A stretch of 64,000 bases of DNA from Calothrix sp. NIES-4101 (GTDB lineage Bacteria; Cyanobacteriota; Cyanobacteriia; Cyanobacteriales; Nostocaceae). The notes below the pieces were generated by a model. That model did no database searches, had not been told where the DNA came from, and worked only from the letters and a program-made list of their open reading frames with translations. Location: the NCBI GenBank assembly GCA_004296455.1, contig AP018280.1, positions 2,232,001-2,296,000 of the forward strand, read 5' to 3'. The translations under genes were made by a program, and so were the position numbers. Positions 17,693-26,956 of the stretch are shown here, in pieces. Every line of letters starts with the position of its first letter. The stretch's first letter is position 1.

Positions 17693-18793
17693 ATGAGTAT
17701 GGCTAAAACAAAAAAATCAGAAAATGTTCCCAATGGGATGCAAGAAAAGTTCAATGGCATTATCGCAATAACAAATGAATTTGCCAAACAACATTTAAAC
17801 GATGAATATGCCCAATTGATCCGCTTTGCCACAGCTGCGCTGTGTCGGAAGAGACCATCCCCACTGGCGAGTGGTAAGGAGAAGACTTGGGCTTGTGGCA
17901 TTACCCATGCGATCGGAATGGTCAATTTTCTCTTTGACCCTTCACAAAATCCCCACATTAGTGCCAAGGAAATCTACAGTTGGTTTGGTGTAAGTCCCAG
18001 CACTGGGCAGTCCAAATCAAAACAGGTACGAGATACTTTGGACATGCATCAGATGGATCCTAATTGGTTTCTACCCAGTAAATTAGATGATAATCCAATG
18101 GCTTGGATGATTTCTGTTGATGGGTTTATTTTAGATGCCAGGTCTGCACCCCGAGAAATTCAGCAAGTGGCATATGCACAGGGCTTGATTCCTTACATTC
18201 CGGGCAATGATGAATCGGATATTGATGAGAAGGAAACATCACGCCACTCTTCAGATTCGCCAGTCCAGCAGGACGGAAACCAACACCGTCGCCTAGCTGA
18301 TAATAAAGCTGCTAACTCTTCTCCCAATGCGCTATATGTGCTGGATGTATTTTTAATTGATGGTCCAATTACGGAGGAATTTATTGCTAACAATCCAGTC
18401 GTGTCTCGAACCATTGAGATTAAAGGCAGCAACACTCTAGAAGACCTTCATAAAATCATCTTTAAGGCGTTTGACCGAGAAGATGAACACATGTATGAAT
18501 TTCAAGTGGGAGGAAGTGGACCCCAAGACCCAAATGCAAGAAGGTATGGCTTGAAACAAGCATTTTCAAGTTTTGGTACTACAGAAGCCCTTGCAGGGGA
18601 AGTTTCTAGTACCTCAATTGCTTCTCTGGGGTTATCTGCTGATGAGGCTTTCGGTTACTGGTTCGATTTTGGTGATGATTGGTGGCATCAGATTAATGTA
18701 ACGAACATCGCAGAGAAGGCTAAATCAGGCAAGTATCCCAAAATCACTAAGCGGGTTGGGGGTAGTCCTCCTCAATACGCAGATTTTGACTAA
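17693..18793 (+). CDS. DUF6398 and pRiA4b ORF-3-like protein
   Basis: About 366 residues. The N-terminal region (about 10-150) matches the DUF6398 pattern (LCRKRPSPLASGK, WACGITHAIGMVNFLFD). The C-terminal region (about 215-366) matches the plasmid pRiA4b ORF-3 / IS1096 TnpR-like family (IEIKGSNTLEDLHKIIFKAF, GYWFDFGDDWWHQI). The linker (about 178-210) is polar. Family members are frequent on plasmids and mobile elements, and no enzyme function is established. I start at ATG 17693; ATG 17699 and TTG 17672 are alternatives without better ribosome binding sites. A terminator follows immediately. Confidence 0.8.
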   Translation: MSMAKTKKSENVPNGMQEKFNGIIAITNEFAKQHLNDEYAQLIRFATAALCRKRPSPLASGKEKTWACGITHAIGMVNFLFDPSQNPHISAKEIYSWFGVSPSTGQSKSKQVRDTLDMHQMDPNWFLPSKLDDNPMAWMISVDGFILDARSAPREIQQVAYAQGLIPYIPGNDESDIDEKETSRHSSDSPVQQDGNQHRRLADNKAANSSPNALYVLDVFLIDGPITEEFIANNPVVSRTIEIKGSNTLEDLHKIIFKAFDREDEHMYEFQVGGSGPQDPNARRYGLKQAFSSFGTTEALAGEVSSTSIASLGLSADEAFGYWFDFGDDWWHQINVTNIAEKAKSGKYPKITKRVGGSPPQYADFD

Positions 18794-18810
18794 AAAAGTA
18801 ACCAAATTCT

Positions 18811-18842
18811 AACGTGAGTTTTCGTTGGAGACTCACGTTTGC
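18811..18842 (+). terminator. Rho-independent-type terminator
   Basis: AACGTGAGT (18811-18819) and ACTCACGTT (18831-18839) form a perfect 9-bp stem around an 11-base loop, with TT following. It lies 18 bases after the stop codon at 18793. The T-tract is short. Confidence 0.65.
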
Positions 18843-18856
18843 CTAGAAACACCTAT

Positions 18857-19069
18857 ATGCCACAACTTGGATTCATAGAAGTTGCACACTACAAATTAGG
18901 CGAACAGCAAGCAGCAATAACAGATGTAAAAATACTCGCCGCAAATTCTAAAAGCCCAGGTGCAGTCGTTGATGCTGAAAATATCCTGAATTCTCAGGAA
19001 ACAATTATTTGCTTGCTGCACAGTTTTGTAAATTATTCAATCTGGCTTTTGCTTGTTGCATTTCATTAA
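18857..19069 (+). pseudogene. possible TPR-like gene remnant
   Basis: A short frame whose first part (LGFIEVAHYKLGEQQAAIT, about residues 4-22) resembles one TPR repeat. The 3' end runs antisense into the TIR gene and is not protein-like. The longer frame from TTG 18839 begins inside the terminator hairpin, so it is not a plausible start. I treat it as a possible fragment of a decayed TPR gene, with low confidence. Confidence 0.25.
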
Positions 19070-20423
19070 ATGCACCTAACTCTTGATATCTAACCACAGC
19101 TTTTTGATAATCTTGTTTTGCAGCCCGTTTATCACCTAAAGAACAATTGACAACAGCACGATTCATATAGGCAATAGGAGATTCAGAAGGCATATTTATC
19201 ACTTTTGTATAATCCTGAATAGCCGCTTGATAATTTTTGAGATAAGTCAAGGCATTGCCGCGTCCGATATATACATCAATATTGTCAGGTTGAGTTTTCA
19301 TTACTTGTGTAAAGTCATGCACTGCTCCTTTATAATCACCTTTTTCAAACTTAACCTCTGCTTGAGCTAAAGTTTTATTAGCGGCATTATTGGCAGCAAT
19401 TCTCACAAAAATTGCTATTGATGCAGCACTAGCCATTATCAGAGTGATCGCACCAATTTTCCAACTATAATCATATCCGATTGCGAAAATATTTTTAATG
19501 TCTTTTGTTGCCCTTCTGGGAATTAATGATTGTTCAATTTTAATAACATCTTCATTTTTTAACCCTAAATATTCTTGAATGAGTTGTAAATTCCTGCGGT
19601 CTTCATTTGCCAATCTTTTTTTATTTTTTAAGAAATGAATTAATTCTTGTTTGTATTGTTGTAACTTATAACTATATTCTTGTTTGGCTTGGGTAATAAT
19701 TTCTTGCTCAATTAATTGAGAGTCTTTATCTTTGATTGCTAAATATTTTTTAGTATCATTTAAATTATTCACTGCTTGACTACTTAGTGGAAATTCTTGC
19801 TGAATCGCAGAGGAAACACTAGATTTATACTCTTGCAATCGTTCCTGATATTTCCTGATTTCTTCAACTACTGCTTCTATGCCGCGAAATATATCTTTAA
19901 AGGCAGCATCATGACTTTGCCAACTTTGAACGGGCATCCCATTTTTTGGTAAAGGGTTAAAGTTGCCTAATAAATTTTGCCAACCTTGAATGCGATCTAA
20001 AAGTATGGGGATGACAGCAATTTCTCCAAGCTGGTGTTTTTCTCTTAATTTAATAATTGCGCTATTCCAATCAACTTGATTTTGAATTAAAGCTAAAAAA
20101 TCGTCACTAACAAGCAGCACAATAATGTCGGCGGTATGCAATTGATGAAAATTTTCGTAGGGTGCAATATGGCTGGTATTTTTGGTATTCTTAGAAGCTA
20201 ATGATGTTCCGTTTCGTTCAGTATCTGGATGCTGATACCAATAAACAATTACATTTTTGTTTTGCAGTGTTTCTAATTGCTTTTCTAAAAGTTGCTTTAA
20301 TTGCTCATCTTTATGGGAGGGAGAATAAGCAACAAAAATCTTAATAGTTTTCAGCGATTCTGGCACTAGGAACATAGTAAGACAATAACCCTGCTTGTTA
20401 AGGTAATATTTGATTGGATTCAT
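19005..20423 (-). CDS. TIR domain, transmembrane and TPR repeat protein
   Basis: Numbered from the first in-frame start at 20450. The TIR domain (about 35-170) opens with KIFVAYSPSHKDEQ and has the characteristic SDDFLAL and QSWQSHDAAFKDI blocks. Aligned by eye to related bacterial TIRs, the position of the NADase glutamate holds Ala131 (VDWNSAIIK). Two copies of a helical motif follow (about 220-255 and 285-320, the second with YLGLKNEDVIKIEQ), then one membrane helix (about 335-355) and three TPR-like units (about 365-470). TIR proteins often act in immunity or signalling; this one may be a scaffold. Start uncertain: ATG 20423 is used here, ATG 20375 is possible. Confidence 0.78.
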   Translation of the reverse strand: MNPIKYYLNKQGYCLTMFLVPESLKTIKIFVAYSPSHKDEQLKQLLEKQLETLQNKNVIVYWYQHPDTERNGTSLASKNTKNTSHIAPYENFHQLHTADIIVLLVSDDFLALIQNQVDWNSAIIKLREKHQLGEIAVIPILLDRIQGWQNLLGNFNPLPKNGMPVQSWQSHDAAFKDIFRGIEAVVEEIRKYQERLQEYKSSVSSAIQQEFPLSSQAVNNLNDTKKYLAIKDKDSQLIEQEIITQAKQEYSYKLQQYKQELIHFLKNKKRLANEDRRNLQLIQEYLGLKNEDVIKIEQSLIPRRATKDIKNIFAIGYDYSWKIGAITLIMASAASIAIFVRIAANNAANKTLAQAEVKFEKGDYKGAVHDFTQVMKTQPDNIDVYIGRGNALTYLKNYQAAIQDYTKVINMPSESPIAYMNRAVVNCSLGDKRAAKQDYQKAVVRYQELGAFNEMQQAKARLNNLQNCAASK

Positions 20424-20700
20424 TGCCAATAAACTTAGAGTCTTTTTCAATGAATCTTGATATGCCGTAACCCAACTTCAGATGACAAAAATTTATGTAA
20501 ACGTTGCCGCCGGGACATCTACACTAAATTTTTGCCGTTCCTATTTCATCATTTAATACTTATTCTATAAGCATACTTCAGAGAAATTCCTTACTTTGAT
20601 AATTACCAAAAATTACTGTTGAATGCAATATATTTGGTAGCGATTACTACATAAAATATTGAGAATTTAGAATTAGTCCTACTGTCTCCCCATCTCAGCA

Positions 20701-21402
20701 TCAGTTTGAGCCAACTTTTGACGACAAAATCTCTTGTAATTTTGCCACCATTTCCGCTCTTGCTGATACTTCTAACTTCCGAAACATCCGTTTTAATGCC
20801 TGTTTAACAGAATTTTGGGTAATCCAAAGTTTTTCGCCAATTTCATTATTTGTTAACCCTTGGGCGACTAATTCCGCAATTTCTAATTCGCGGGGAGTTA
20901 ACCGACTTGCCAAAGCCGAATTATTTAACGTTACTTTTGATTTTGCCCGTAATGATGCCAACTTTGCTGACAGATGTAAGCATAAAGCACTCAAATCAGC
21001 CAAATCGTTAGCTGTAAAAGCCGGATTACCCGTAGCGCGGGCTAAATTTAACGTACCAACGAGACAACCATCAGCCACAATTGGACCACTCATCACATGG
21101 GCATGGTCATCTCTGGTACAAAAATCCTTCCAATCCCCCCCCGGTAAAATTAATTGTTCATGGGCGGGTGCGTGTCGTTCAACGACGTACTTACCAACAG
21201 GATTACCCCGCAGGCAAACCTCTGGAATATCGGCAATACCTTGAGCATTTACCCTAACTTCCGGTTGCTCATCAAAAAGGTAAATCCCCCAGCGTTGTAC
21301 GTCAAAATGTTTGCCAACCGTTTCCATGATGGCGATTTGCAATTCTTGTTCGGTTGTGGAAGATGCGATCGCACCTAAAACTTTTTGCAGGGAATTTGCC
21401 AT
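20701..21402 (-). CDS. GAF-domain LuxR-family transcription regulator
   Basis: A 233-residue protein. A GAF-like sensor domain covers about residues 10-150. A C-terminal LuxR/FixJ DNA-binding domain covers about 165-230, with LTPRELEIAELVAQGLTNNE and the recognition helix TQNSVKQALKRMFRKLEV. The N-terminal domain would bind a small ligand or prosthetic group, which the sequence does not reveal. No phosphorylatable receiver domain is present. It is divergent from the DUF3386 gene at 21507 across 104 bases, so it may control that gene (inference). Confidence 0.85.
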   Translation of the reverse strand: MANSLQKVLGAIASSTTEQELQIAIMETVGKHFDVQRWGIYLFDEQPEVRVNAQGIADIPEVCLRGNPVGKYVVERHAPAHEQLILPGGDWKDFCTRDDHAHVMSGPIVADGCLVGTLNLARATGNPAFTANDLADLSALCLHLSAKLASLRAKSKVTLNNSALASRLTPRELEIAELVAQGLTNNEIGEKLWITQNSVKQALKRMFRKLEVSARAEMVAKLQEILSSKVGSN

Positions 21403-21506
21403 ATGTGTACCCAGTTGGGGTCTAGGCTAGGTGAGTCAATTACTTCTATCCTAATAACAGAAGCAAGTAAAAAGCTAACATAAACAACGGTCTATAGGAG
21501 AATGAC

Positions 21507-22154
21507 ATGACAGCCACACAAGTATCTGCTCAAGAGCTATTCCGCGCTGCCTACGAAAACCGCTATACCTGGGATCAAGATTTTCCTGGTTACACTGCGG
21601 ATATTACTTATAAATATGATGGCAAAGAATACCAAGGACAGGTAAAAATTAGTGCCAATTTAAAGGCGGAAGTGTTGGGTGTCACCGACGAAGAAGCACA
21701 AAAAGCCATCCACGGGCAAGCTTGGGAAATCGCAGTTCACCGCGTCCGTCGCACTTTTGAACAAACCCACGGTGAAAACAGTTTCCGTTATGGTGCTACC
21801 GATGCTGATGGGGCTGTAGAAATCCTCATGGGTGGAAAAGCTGAAGGTGACAAATATAAACTTCGCAACAATGAAGTCAGCTTGGTTCACCGTCATATTC
21901 ATGGTGTAGTTGTCACAATCAACACCTTCAGTAGCCATCAAACAGGCGAAGGTTATTTATCTCACACTTATGATTCTGTGTATCACGATCCCAAAACAGG
22001 TGAACAAAAGGGTGGGAAGAGTGATTTCGTGGACGAATATGAAAAAGTAGGTAAATACTACATCCTCAATCGTCGCGAAATTACTACTGATGTTGATGGT
22101 AAACCTTCGGTTCAAGAGTTTATTTTCTCGAACATTAAATTAATAGAAAATTAG
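21507..22154 (+). CDS. DUF3386 family protein
   Basis: A 215-residue protein conserved in cyanobacteria, with SAQELFRAAYENRYTW at the N-terminus and YDGKEYQGQVKIS, YLSHTYDSVYHDPKT and KYYILNRREITT further on. This matches the DUF3386 family as I recall it. No signal peptide or catalytic motif is evident. The beta-rich sequence may form a lipocalin-like or START-like fold (inference). The start is set by AGGAGA six bases before ATG 21507. The divergent LuxR gene may regulate it. Confidence 0.8.
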   Translation: MTATQVSAQELFRAAYENRYTWDQDFPGYTADITYKYDGKEYQGQVKISANLKAEVLGVTDEEAQKAIHGQAWEIAVHRVRRTFEQTHGENSFRYGATDADGAVEILMGGKAEGDKYKLRNNEVSLVHRHIHGVVVTINTFSSHQTGEGYLSHTYDSVYHDPKTGEQKGGKSDFVDEYEKVGKYYILNRREITTDVDGKPSVQEFIFSNIKLIEN

Positions 22155-22194
22155 GTAATTGGGGATGGGAATTGTTTCCTGTCCCCTGCTGAAA

Positions 22195-22995
22195 TTAAAG
22201 CGGGCGTTGTGTGGGTACGCCGACTGCACGGGGGTATTTGGCGGGGGTTGATGCAACTTTGCGTATGTGCAAACAGTGGCGAATGCTATGAGTTATGGGT
22301 GTGGCAAATTGATCGATACATTCTATTTCACCACCCAATTCGGGGACAGCATTTGCCAAAGCGGTGTTTTCCTCATCCGTCCAGGTTCCCCGATAGATAA
22401 TTGCCAAGCCACCTTTTTTGATTAAAGGTAAGGCGTATTCAGCGCAAACTGTTGCAGAAGAGACGGCACGAATTAAAGCTATATTATATTGCTGACGGTG
22501 CGATCGCAATTGTCCAATTTCTTCTGCCCTACCAACAAGAGTTTTCGCGTTATCTAACTTGAGTTCTGTTAGTACTTGATCAATAAAAGTAATTTTTTTC
22601 TGGGTAGAATCAAGTAAATCAACTGTACTGTTGGCAATAGTGACTGCCGCAGGAATACCAGGAATACCGGCACCAGTACCAATATCAATTATTTTTAGGG
22701 GAGAAGAAGCTAAGGCATCTTCTGCTTTTTTGTTTAATAAAACTTTAAATCCTCGTACAGAGTCCCATAAATGCTTCTCCCAAAACTCGTGAGCTTCAGT
22801 AATACGGGTGAGGTTTAGTTTTTGATTGCCGGCGAGAATTAATTCGTAAAGTTGCTGAAAGAATGCTTGCTCTGTGGTGCTAGGTTGCCAATTCAGAGTA
22901 TCTTGCCAGATATCCAGCATTTCTGGCAATACAGGAGAAGTTAATTCGTCCACTGAGTTGGAAATTGCTACAAATCTATCGTTCTCAGTTGTCAC
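22195..22995 (-). CDS. rsmG: 16S rRNA (guanine-527-N7)-methyltransferase
   Basis: A 266-residue class I SAM methyltransferase. It has NQKLNLTRI and EFWEKHLWDS blocks (about residues 54-75), the SAM site IDIGTGAGIPGIP (about 100-112) and SRAV-like RAVSS (about 175-179). RsmG methylates N7 of G527 in 16S rRNA. The C-terminal tail (about 240-266) is longer than in E. coli RsmG and ends in a Pro/Arg-rich sequence. A HIP1 site occurs within the gene. Convergent with DUF3386. Confidence 0.92.
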   Translation of the reverse strand: MTTENDRFVAISNSVDELTSPVLPEMLDIWQDTLNWQPSTTEQAFFQQLYELILAGNQKLNLTRITEAHEFWEKHLWDSVRGFKVLLNKKAEDALASSPLKIIDIGTGAGIPGIPAAVTIANSTVDLLDSTQKKITFIDQVLTELKLDNAKTLVGRAEEIGQLRSHRQQYNIALIRAVSSATVCAEYALPLIKKGGLAIIYRGTWTDEENTALANAVPELGGEIECIDQFATPITHSIRHCLHIRKVASTPAKYPRAVGVPTQRPL

Positions 22996-23285
22996 TGGGC
23001 TTAATTTCTAAAAGATTTAACAAATGATTACTTAATAGATAACACGAATCATATCTGAGATAATCATAAACTTTACCATTATTTTGCTCCGACGAAAAGA
23101 AAATTCCGTATCTTTTCGCAGGTGAGATGAGATAACTTGCTCATAAATTAGAAAGACAGCAACAGAGAGCTTACTCAGAAATATCTTAAAAAAAACTCTA
23201 TTTTGTTTTTGCAAATAGACTTTTAAAGTCCTCTTGCTTGTTTTCGCTTATCACATTTTTAAAAAAAAATTAGGAGATTTTTGAC

Positions 23286-23645
23286 ATGTCTAAAATGTTA
23301 AAACTATTTATGGCAAGTGCAGTTCTTTTCGCTTCGGCTTTACCTGCCAGCGCAGTACAAACGACAGCTTACAGCCATGCGAATCCCGGTGGATATGGTG
23401 TATCTAAAGCTAGTAATGGTACATTAGTTAGCCAAGCCACTTTTTTTCGAGTTTGTATTAGCAGTGGTTACCTCAATGTACGTGGGAGTGCAGGGACAAG
23501 TTATGGTTCTGTCGCCAGACTCAGGAACAATGCTCGGGTACGCTACTTCGACTATGCAACGGGTGATGATGGTTATACATGGTATTTAGTTGGATTTGGC
23601 AGGGGTAGTGGTTGGGTACGTGCTGACTATTTGTGCAGTTCATGA
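23286..23645 (+). CDS. secreted SH3-like domain protein
   Basis: A 119-residue exported protein. The signal peptide (residues 1-23) ends in ALPASA. The mature part includes a bacterial SH3-like domain (about 55-118) with YLNVRGSAGTSYGSVARL and a closing GSGWVRADYL motif. Such domains bind peptidoglycan peptides or other wall components. Two Cys flank the domain (C57 and C117) and may form a disulfide. The start is supported by TAGGAG upstream of ATG 23286. A clear terminator follows. Confidence 0.85.
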   Translation: MSKMLKLFMASAVLFASALPASAVQTTAYSHANPGGYGVSKASNGTLVSQATFFRVCISSGYLNVRGSAGTSYGSVARLRNNARVRYFDYATGDDGYTWYLVGFGRGSGWVRADYLCSS

Positions 23646-23713
23646 TCCCTCAGACTTTGGTACCACAAACTGAGACAATTTTAGAGAGATAGCGTTAATT
23701 TGAATTTATCATC

Positions 23714-23748
23714 AAAACGACTTTGCACATTGGCGTAAAGTCGTTTTT
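23714..23748 (+). terminator. Rho-independent terminator
   Basis: AAACGACTTT (23715-23724) and AAAGTCGTTT (23737-23746) form a perfect 10-bp stem with a 12-base loop, followed by TTAATTAG. It ends the SH3 gene. The rest of the spacer to 23969 shows nothing further. Confidence 0.85.
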
Positions 23749-23969
23749 AATTAGTCATGTGATGAAAAAACAGTAACCTACTCTTCTCAATTTGCTATCA
23801 ATTATTGGGGGTATTAAAAAAAAGATAATATCAGCTTTAACTCAATAATTGCCATCGAAGAGATACAGAGATGGAGAGATAGGGGACAAGAAGAAAATTT
23901 AATGATAATTAATTAGCCAAACTGAGTATTCAACGATTAATATAGTTCACTGTAACGAAGCTACATAAA

Positions 23970-25157
23970 CTACAATTCTGTAAATAACTGTGCTAATACT
24001 ACATTAGAAAACAAGAAACCTTCTGGGTCAGTTAATCGTAATCTTTGGTCTTTCACCTCGACCCAACCTTTGACAAAATATGGCTGTAAAATCTTTAATA
24101 TTTCCCTTTCCTTCTCTCCACCAAATGCCTGTTTTATCTTCTCTAAACTCACCCCCTCCGCTAACCGTAATCCCAGCATTAGCGTATCTAATAACTCTTC
24201 ATCTGCTGGTGTGACATCGCAATCAACAACAGCACCCGCTTCCACCCAAGCATAATATTCTTTGGTCTTACGAGGACGGCTAAACCGCTTACCATCAATA
24301 TAACTGGCAGCACCCATCCCAAAACCGTAGTAAGGTCGATTTTCCCAATAAACTCGATTATGACGGCATTGATGACCTGTTTTGGCGTAATTAGAAATTT
24401 CGTAATGTGTGTACCCAGCACTAGTTAAAATTTGTTGTGCCATGCGATACATCTCAACTGTGGTTTCATCGCTAGGTAAGGGTTGATCCCCTGGTTTGTA
24501 ATAACGCCCGAAAGCTGTTCCTGGCTCAATAGTCAGGTCATATATCGATATATGTGTTGGCAATAAAGTGATCGCTTTCTCTAAAGAATCTTGCCACATT
24601 TCTAAACTTTGTTTCGGTAAACCCGAAATTAAATCTAAACTAAATTCCGGCATATTGACTTGGCGAATCAGATGTGCTGCGGAGTAAATATCTGCAACAT
24701 GATGAGAACGACCACATATTTGCAATAATTCTTCTTGAAAAGCCTGAACTCCAAAACTAACCCTTGTCACCCCAGCATGACGATAGCCTTGGATATGTCC
24801 AAAATCAAAGGTTCCTGGATCCATTTCCATCGAAATTTCTGCATCCGCCGCAATCCCAAACCCCATTTCTAAAGCTGAGATAATCCGGTGTAACTGTTCT
24901 GTAGATAGAAGTGAAGGAGTTCCACCACCGAAGAAAATTGTCTTTAAAGGTTGATGATGTGTTGGTGTGGGACTCCCAGAGGAACTAGCTGTGGCGATCG
25001 CAATTTCGTGACATAATACTTCAACGTAATGGGCAATCACACTAGATGTTTCGCCACGCTTACTATCACCTACAACTGAAATTGGGAAATCACAATAAAA
25101 ACACCGTCTCCGACAAAATGGGATATGCACATAAGCGGAAGTTGGAAGATTAATCAT
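23970..25157 (-). CDS. hemW: radical SAM heme chaperone HemW
   Basis: A 395-residue radical SAM protein with the 4Fe-4S motif HIPFCRRRCFYCDF (C15, C19, C22). It also has FFGGGTPSLL and the HemN/HemW-type MEMDPGTF and GVQAFQEELLQICGR segments. HemW-group proteins carry and deliver heme; they lack the extra N-terminal features of the oxygen-independent coproporphyrinogen oxidase HemN. The C-terminal HemN-like domain is present (from about residue 300). Normal HemW length. Confidence 0.88.
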   Translation of the reverse strand: MINLPTSAYVHIPFCRRRCFYCDFPISVVGDSKRGETSSVIAHYVEVLCHEIAIATASSSGSPTPTHHQPLKTIFFGGGTPSLLSTEQLHRIISALEMGFGIAADAEISMEMDPGTFDFGHIQGYRHAGVTRVSFGVQAFQEELLQICGRSHHVADIYSAAHLIRQVNMPEFSLDLISGLPKQSLEMWQDSLEKAITLLPTHISIYDLTIEPGTAFGRYYKPGDQPLPSDETTVEMYRMAQQILTSAGYTHYEISNYAKTGHQCRHNRVYWENRPYYGFGMGAASYIDGKRFSRPRKTKEYYAWVEAGAVVDCDVTPADEELLDTLMLGLRLAEGVSLEKIKQAFGGEKEREILKILQPYFVKGWVEVKDQRLRLTDPEGFLFSNVVLAQLFTEL

Positions 25158-25499
25158 TCAGAAAATAAATAAAACTTAAGTTCACAATTGTTTATCTGCA
25201 AGATAATGAAAAGCTAAAGAATATAAAGAATATAGCTCTTTAGTTATAATGTTTGCAGATACAGGCATATTTAAATGTCCAATAAGTAGATAGAGTGTAA
25301 ATAAAGGTGACAAAAATGACCCCATAATCGTCATTTTCAATTAGCCAATAGTTTCACCTCTATTTGTGCAACTCACAAAACTAAACTAAACTAAATTAAA
25401 TAAATATTTATGAAATATTTCCACCTCTAAATCTGCTAATGATATAAAAAGCACTCAATATTATTGATAAATTACGGTTGCAGGAAACCAATAGATACC
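25158..25499. other. intergenic spacer without recognised feature
   Basis: AT-rich divergent spacer between hemW and the PIN-TRAM gene. It must contain promoters for both, but I cannot identify them with confidence. Confidence 0.4.
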
Positions 25500-26579
25500 A
25501 TGCTAGATGCCATTATTATATTCTCATTCATCCTGGCAGCTGCGGGGGTAGGGTTTTTCAGTACTGACTTACTTCCGGAAGGAACACTGAGTCGAGTATC
25601 GAATCTGGAGGCTTTACGCTTTGTTGTTGCTGCATTTGCCGCTATTATTGGCGGTGCGTTCGGACTCAGAATTCAAACAGGGTATCGACGACTCGAAGCC
25701 CAAGTTCGTGAAATGCCAGTTGAAGCCATTGTAACTCGTGCGATCGGTCTTATTGTTGGCTTGCTGCTTGCTAACTTGATGCTGGCACCTCTATTCTTAC
25801 TTCCCATCCCCTCTGACTTTAGCTTCATAAAACCCCTGGTTGCAGTCGTTGGTAGCATTGTGCTGGCGTACACTGGTATGAATCTCGCTGATACCCACGG
25901 ACGTGGTTTGATGCGCTTTATTAATCCTACTAGCACTGTCGAATCAATGTTGGTTGAGGGAACTATTAAACCAGCTAGCACCAAAGTTTTAGATACTAGT
26001 TGCATCATTGACGGACGAATTGAAACGCTTCTAGAAACTGGATTTTTGGAAGGACAAATCATAGTACCCCAATTTGTCTTGCAGGAGTTACAGCAAGTCG
26101 CAGATGCCAGCAAAGATCAAAAACGGGTACGGGGAAGGCGAGGACTCGAAATACTTAATCGGATTAAAGAAACTTATTCAGAACGAATTATTATTAATCA
26201 ATCCGATTATGACGATATCGCCACAGTTGACGCTAAATTGGTAAGATTTGCCCAAGATATTAACGGGACACTGTTAACAAATGATTACAATTTATCTAAG
26301 GTTGCCAGTGTTCAAAAAGTTCCAGTGTTGAATGTAAATGACTTGGTGAATGCAGTACGCCCCACTTACTTACCAGGCGATAATATTGATATTAAGATAC
26401 TTAAGGAAGGTAAAGAACCGAGCCAAGGTATTGGTTATCTAGATGATGGCACAATGGTTGTTGTCGAAGAAGGTAGCGCTTATGTCGGTGGTGAAGTTCG
26501 AGTTGTTGTCACCAGTGCTTTACAGACTTCCGCAGGTAGGATGATTTTTGCAAAACCTCAAGCATCTGCTTTTGCTTAA
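25500..26579 (+). CDS. membrane-anchored PIN and TRAM domain protein (YacL-like)
   Basis: About 359 residues. Four hydrophobic segments (about 2-130) anchor the protein in the membrane. A PIN-like nuclease domain follows (about 160-285), with acidic residues in VLDTSCIIDGRI, LQELQQVADAS and LLTNDYNLSKVA. A C-terminal TRAM domain, a putative RNA-binding fold, starts near 295 (LPGDNIDIKILKEGKE). The architecture is that of Bacillus YacL and its cyanobacterial homologues, whose substrate is unknown. The start at ATG 25500 begins the first membrane segment; the 25464 frame adds 12 polar residues. Confidence 0.88.
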   Translation: MLDAIIIFSFILAAAGVGFFSTDLLPEGTLSRVSNLEALRFVVAAFAAIIGGAFGLRIQTGYRRLEAQVREMPVEAIVTRAIGLIVGLLLANLMLAPLFLLPIPSDFSFIKPLVAVVGSIVLAYTGMNLADTHGRGLMRFINPTSTVESMLVEGTIKPASTKVLDTSCIIDGRIETLLETGFLEGQIIVPQFVLQELQQVADASKDQKRVRGRRGLEILNRIKETYSERIIINQSDYDDIATVDAKLVRFAQDINGTLLTNDYNLSKVASVQKVPVLNVNDLVNAVRPTYLPGDNIDIKILKEGKEPSQGIGYLDDGTMVVVEEGSAYVGGEVRVVVTSALQTSAGRMIFAKPQASAFA

Positions 26580-26620
26580 GTTTTTTCTCAGGAAAATGAT
26601 AGCGTCATCAACTGTTTATA

Positions 26621-26655
26621 AACCGATGTAGTTCAACTGCGTCGGTTAATTTATT
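26621..26655 (+). terminator. probable terminator of the PIN-TRAM gene
   Basis: AACCGATG (26621-26628) pairs with CGTCGGTT (26640-26647), including one G-T pair, with an 11-base loop and AATTTATT after it. Confidence 0.65.
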
Positions 26656-26701
26656 GGCGTATTAGCATTTGCTCATTTGATGTTAAAAGGGTTGTATCCA
26701 T

Positions 26702-26956
26702 ATGGACTTGATCACAATTTTAGGACTAGTCGCTGCGACTTTGACTACATTTTCCTTTGTGCCACAAATGCTAAAAACATGGCAAAGAAAATCAGCACAA
26801 GATGTTTCCTTTCTAATGCTTATCACCTTCAATGCGGGGATTTTTCTGTGGTTAATTTATGGTATTTCTCTCAATGCTTTACCGATTATTCTCGCTAATG
26901 CTATTACTTTGTTGTTTAATCTCATAATTCTCTGGCTAAAAATTAAATATAAATAA
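26702..26956 (+). CDS. SemiSWEET-type sugar transporter
   Basis: An 84-residue protein with three membrane helices (about 4-22, 37-56, 60-80) and the PQ-loop motif FVPQMLKTWQRKSAQDVS. Bacterial SemiSWEETs are three-helix proteins that dimerise to transport sugars. The motif Pro22-Gln23 and Ser-rich loop fit. Length is complete. The ligand is unknown. Confidence 0.88.
   Translation: MDLITILGLVAATLTTFSFVPQMLKTWQRKSAQDVSFLMLITFNAGIFLWLIYGISLNALPIILANAITLLFNLIILWLKIKYK

Noticed and set aside
18839-19069. Plus-strand ORF starting at TTG 18839
   Set aside because: The start lies at the last base of a perfect terminator hairpin and the 3' end is antisense to the TIR gene; only a possible TPR remnant is kept.
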